DNA of 7,215 nucleotides from an uncultured Aquincola sp. (GTDB lineage: Bacteria; Pseudomonadota; Gammaproteobacteria; Burkholderiales; Burkholderiaceae), in contig CAKZXL010000093.1 in the NCBI GenBank assembly GCA_937883885.1, positions 1-7,215 on the forward strand. The letters run 5' to 3'. Below are positions 5,773 to 7,215 of the stretch, one piece after another. Within the stretch, counting starts at the first letter, position 1, and the number at the start of each line of letters is the position of its first letter. The translations under genes were made by a program, and so were the position numbers. Under the pieces are notes generated by a model, which saw only the letters and a program-made list of their open reading frames with translations, was not told the DNA's origin and did not search any database.

Positions 5773-5820
5773 GGCCCTTCAGACGGCCCGATCCAGATCC
5801 ACGCTAGGCCGTCACCCAGC

Positions 5821-5855
5821 ACGCCCCCGGTCCAGCACCGGGGGCGTTCCTGTTT
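5821..5855 (+). terminator. Intrinsic terminator after the 223-residue gene
   Basis: A perfect 11-bp GC-rich stem, ACGCCCCCGGT (5821-5831) and ACCGGGGGCGT (5837-5847), closes on the 5-base loop CCAGC and is followed by TTCCTGTTT. The T-rich tail is on the plus strand only, so it terminates rightward transcription and separates the plus-strand genes from the convergent minus-strand gene. It is the clearest terminator in the window. Confidence 0.85.
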
Positions 5856-5883
5856 CCGCAACTGCGAACAGGGCGACGGGCGC

Positions 5884-6096
5884 TCAGCGTCCGGTCAGGG
5901 ACTGCACCTCACGCTCGATCAGCCAGTGCAGGAAGCGGGTGTCATCGGAGTGGCCCCAGTAGTGGGCCTTGCATCGGCGGACGTAGGCCTGCAGGTCCGC
6001 GACGCTCCGGATGGACCCCGGCTCGATGGCGGTGATGCGGGCCAGCCGCGCCCGTTCGGGGCGAGTCAGTCGAAGCTGGTTTCCGGATCGCAGCAT
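5884..6096 (-). CDS. Unrecognised 70-residue protein, convergent to its neighbours
   Basis: Starts MLRSGNQLRLTRPERARLAR and continues ITAIEPGSIRSVADLQAYVR, then RCKAHYWGHS and RFLHWLIEREVQSLTGR. It is predicted helical, with an 'IEPGSIxSxxDLxxYVxxCKxxYWG' core that looks conserved in style, but I cannot assign a family. Third positions are strongly G/C-biased in this frame, and reverse-strand alternatives are poor, so it is very likely real. The upstream Shine-Dalgarno is weak (AAGG about 10 bases before the ATG). The frame stays open upstream to 6648 without looking like protein, so the start could be slightly earlier. It is the only minus-strand gene right of 2960, sitting between a plus-strand terminator and the radC leader. 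This suggests an independently transcribed accessory gene. Confidence 0.65.
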   Translation of the reverse strand: MLRSGNQLRLTRPERARLARITAIEPGSIRSVADLQAYVRRCKAHYWGHSDDTRFLHWLIEREVQSLTGR

Positions 6097-6470
6097 GTCG
6101 GGTCGGCCTTGTCGGGAAGACGCGCATCTTCGCGTGCCTGCGCAGGTCTGTGCACATCCGCTGCTGCCCGCGGCGAAGAAATTTCTGCAGTGACAGCCGA
6201 GTGCCTTTGCGGTGTCACTTTTGCGGTCTGCCAGCCAAGACATCCGGGCAGGCCGTGGCCCAGCCACAACGGCGCGGCCACGCGCAGTGCGGTCATGCGA
6301 ACCGTGCCACCTCCCCGCGCACCGATGCCCGACCAAGGCACGGACCCTGGCGCCCTTTGCGCGGGCAAGCGCGGCAAAGGCGCGGTTGATGGCACCACCC
6401 CGGTTGATTCCCCGGCGCCGATGGCGCAGACTTGACGGGCTCACACCCACTCCCGACAGGAGTGTTTCCG
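6097..6470. other. Intergenic region between the minus-strand gene and the radC leader ORF
   Basis: About 370 bases without a convincing gene; this is the divergent promoter space for the minus-strand gene and radC. Features seen: a hairpin at 6189-6219; two copies of CGGTTGAT (6383-6390 and 6401-6408) 18 bases apart; and a TTGACG (6433-6438) without a good -10 partner. The segment 6170-6230 is relatively A+T-rich (AAGAAATTTCTG, CACTTTTG), which would suit a promoter or protein-binding region. Confidence 0.45.
6189..6222 (+). promoter_or_regulatory. Hairpin or operator with AGTGACA/TGTCACT arms
   Basis: Perfect 7-bp arms AGTGACA (6189-6195) and TGTCACT (6213-6219) enclose CCG/CGG, which extends the stem to 10 bp with a single bulged G (6196). 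TTTT covers 6219-6222, so on the plus strand it looks like a weak terminator that could block read-through toward radC. As duplex DNA it also resembles a dimer operator upstream of the minus-strand gene. The sequence cannot decide between the two. Confidence 0.4.
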
Positions 6471-6650
6471 ATGCCGACCGAACCGGAGGCAGCGGCGTCG
6501 CAGTCGTTACCTGCCTCGGATGATCATCTGAGCCACCGTGCCGGCCACGTTCCGTCGTGTGCCTGCACATCCTTCCCTTGCGGGGACACCAGTCCCCACC
6601 GGGAACGGCGTTCCCGTCTTCCTTTTCGCCACGAGAGGAGAACGCCATGA
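6471..6650 (+). CDS. Possible 59-codon leader ORF overlapping the radC start
   Basis: Begins MPTEPEAAASQSLPASDDHL. ATG 6471 lies behind a clear AGGAG (6458-6462) with 8-base spacing. The stop TGA (6648-6650) overlaps the ATG of radC at 6647 in the classic ATGA arrangement, which implies translational coupling. The ORF spans copy 2 of the 25-bp repeat and both hairpins of leader C, so ribosomes reading it would melt those hairpins and could control access to the radC ribosome-binding site. The C-terminal half is Arg/Pro-rich and unlike a folded domain, so a regulatory leader is more likely than a functional protein. It may also be a chance ORF. Confidence 0.35.
   Translation: MPTEPEAAASQSLPASDDHLSHRAGHVPSCACTSFPCGDTSPHRERRSRLPFRHERRTP
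6494..6518 (+). repeat. 25-bp direct repeat, copy 2
   Basis: Identical over 25 bases to 3261-3285 and in the same orientation. Here it falls 23 bases into the possible 59-codon ORF, where it encodes ASQSLPAS. The same frame of copy 1 also reads ASQSLPAS but has no ATG upstream, which suggests the conservation is at the DNA or RNA level. It lies about 150 bases upstream of the radC start. Confidence 0.85.
6582..6646 (+). promoter_or_regulatory. Structured 5' leader C of radC
   Basis: Two tandem hairpins: GGGGAC (6582-6587)/GTCCCC (6592-6597) with loop ACCA, and CGGGAA (6600-6605)/TTCCCG (6611-6616) with loop CGGCG. A pyrimidine-rich stretch follows, then GGAGAACGCC (6637-6646) directly before the ATG. 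The order and spacing of elements mirror leader A, where GGGGAAC/GTTCCCC is followed by GGGA...GCGTTCCCC and GGAGAACCCC. Confidence 0.6.
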
Positions 6651-7215
6651 ACTTCCACCCTTTCCAGGGTCTTCAAGATCTGCCGGACCTGCCCGATGCC
6701 GCCCATGCGTCTCGGGAGGCCCTGGTGGCAGAGATGCTGGGCCTGCAGGCCCACCCGTTGCCAGGTCCGACGCCGGCTGCGCTGCGCGTCAGCGACAGGG
6801 AGACGCCCCACGAGGACCCGGCCACGCAGCAGATCCTGACGCGCCGACTCGGTGTCGCCCGGGTGCTGCTGATGCGCGATCTGCGTGACCGGATGGCGCA
6901 GGGGCCGGTGATGTCGTCGCCCCAGGTCCTTCGGGACTGGCTGCGACTGCGCTGCGCAGGCCTGCAGCACGAGGTCTTCCTCGCGCTCTACCTGGATGCC
7001 AACCACCGGCTGATCGCCCACGAGGAGGTGTTCCGCGGCACGCTCACCCAGACGTCGGTATACCCGCGGCAGCTGGTCAAGAGCGGCCTGGCCCGCAACG
7101 CCGCCGCGATCGCGGTGGCCCACAACCACCCGAGCGGCCAGGCCGAGCCGAGCCGCGCGGACGAGTTCCTGACGCAGACGCTGAAGTCGGCGCTGGCGCT
7201 GGTGGACATCCGCCT
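6647..7215 (+). CDS. radC: RadC-family JAMM/MPN domain protein (3' end outside window)
   Basis: Mobile-element form of RadC, whose MPN+ domain belongs to the JAMM zinc metalloprotease fold; its biochemical role is not settled, despite the old 'DNA repair' name. The first 189 residues are present. Residues 1-90 are a variable helical N-terminus. From about 105 the family core appears: HEVFLALYLDANHRLIAHEE, VFRGTLTQTSVYPRQLVKSG, then AVAHNHPSG. The JAMM residues are visible: H159-x-H161-P-S-G, then S169 and D172, with E126 or E127 as the upstream acid. The final strand and the usual DHxIxG motif lie beyond the edge. The start has GGAG at 6-base spacing and the leader described for 6582-6646. 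The ATG overlaps the stop of the 59-codon ORF. RadC homologues are common backbone genes of integrative elements and plasmids. Confidence 0.92.
   Translation, partial: MNFHPFQGLQDLPDLPDAAHASREALVAEMLGLQAHPLPGPTPAALRVSDRETPHEDPATQQILTRRLGVARVLLMRDLRDRMAQGPVMSSPQVLRDWLRLRCAGLQHEVFLALYLDANHRLIAHEEVFRGTLTQTSVYPRQLVKSGLARNAAAIAVAHNHPSGQAEPSRADEFLTQTLKSALALVDIR

Noticed and set aside
6383..6408. Two CGGTTGAT octamers 18 bases apart as an iteron-type origin
   Set aside because: There are only two short copies, no AT-rich tract or replication gene nearby; probably chance.

Overview
The window is high-GC DNA (roughly two thirds G+C, with strongly G/C-biased third codon positions in the convincing genes). 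The gene content resembles an integrative and conjugative element or plasmid backbone of a beta- or gammaproteobacterium. The clues are a RadC-type JAMM protein of the kind carried by mobile elements, a protein matching a hypothetical family I recall from such elements, a likely ParB-domain protein, several short unrecognised proteins, and repeated 5' leaders. No rRNA, tRNA, CRISPR array, transposase or integrase is visible. The mobile-element assignment is inference from gene content; no boundary lies in the window.

Left half (1-2960), all on the minus strand. Read 5' to 3' the order is: an unrecognised 81-residue protein (2960-2715); a large CoiA-like protein with a CPxC...HFxH zinc-ribbon signature and two apparent restriction-endonuclease-fold modules (2706-740); an XRE-type helix-turn-helix regulator with a coiled-coil N-terminus (678-221); and the first 27 codons of a probable ParB-like protein (82 to the edge). 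Spacing suggests one operon. Two of these genes carry apparent single-base losses that split the reading frame. In the large gene the loss removes the helical C-terminal third; in the regulator it swaps only the last ~22 residues. Both look like one C lost from a run of C on the coding strand, so either decay or an assembly indel is possible.

Middle (2961-3630) is a long divergent non-coding stretch. It holds inverted repeats, the first copy of a perfect 25-bp direct repeat and a structured leader.

Right half (3631-7215) is mainly plus strand: a 67-codon ORF coupled to a 70-residue protein, a 210-residue protein, a 223-residue protein and the start of radC. Four of these starts have notable leaders. 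Three leaders share GGAGAAC(C/G)CC directly before ATG, preceded by G-rich/C-rich hairpins. The second copy of the 25-bp repeat lies 3.2 kb away, inside a 59-codon ORF whose stop overlaps the radC start (ATGA). A single minus-strand gene (5884-6096) sits convergently between the 223-residue gene and radC, facing an intrinsic terminator.

The most interesting items are the two-nuclease CoiA-like protein with its operon partners, the paired frameshifts, the repeated leader and direct-repeat architecture, and a long imperfect stem-loop just after the 210-residue gene.
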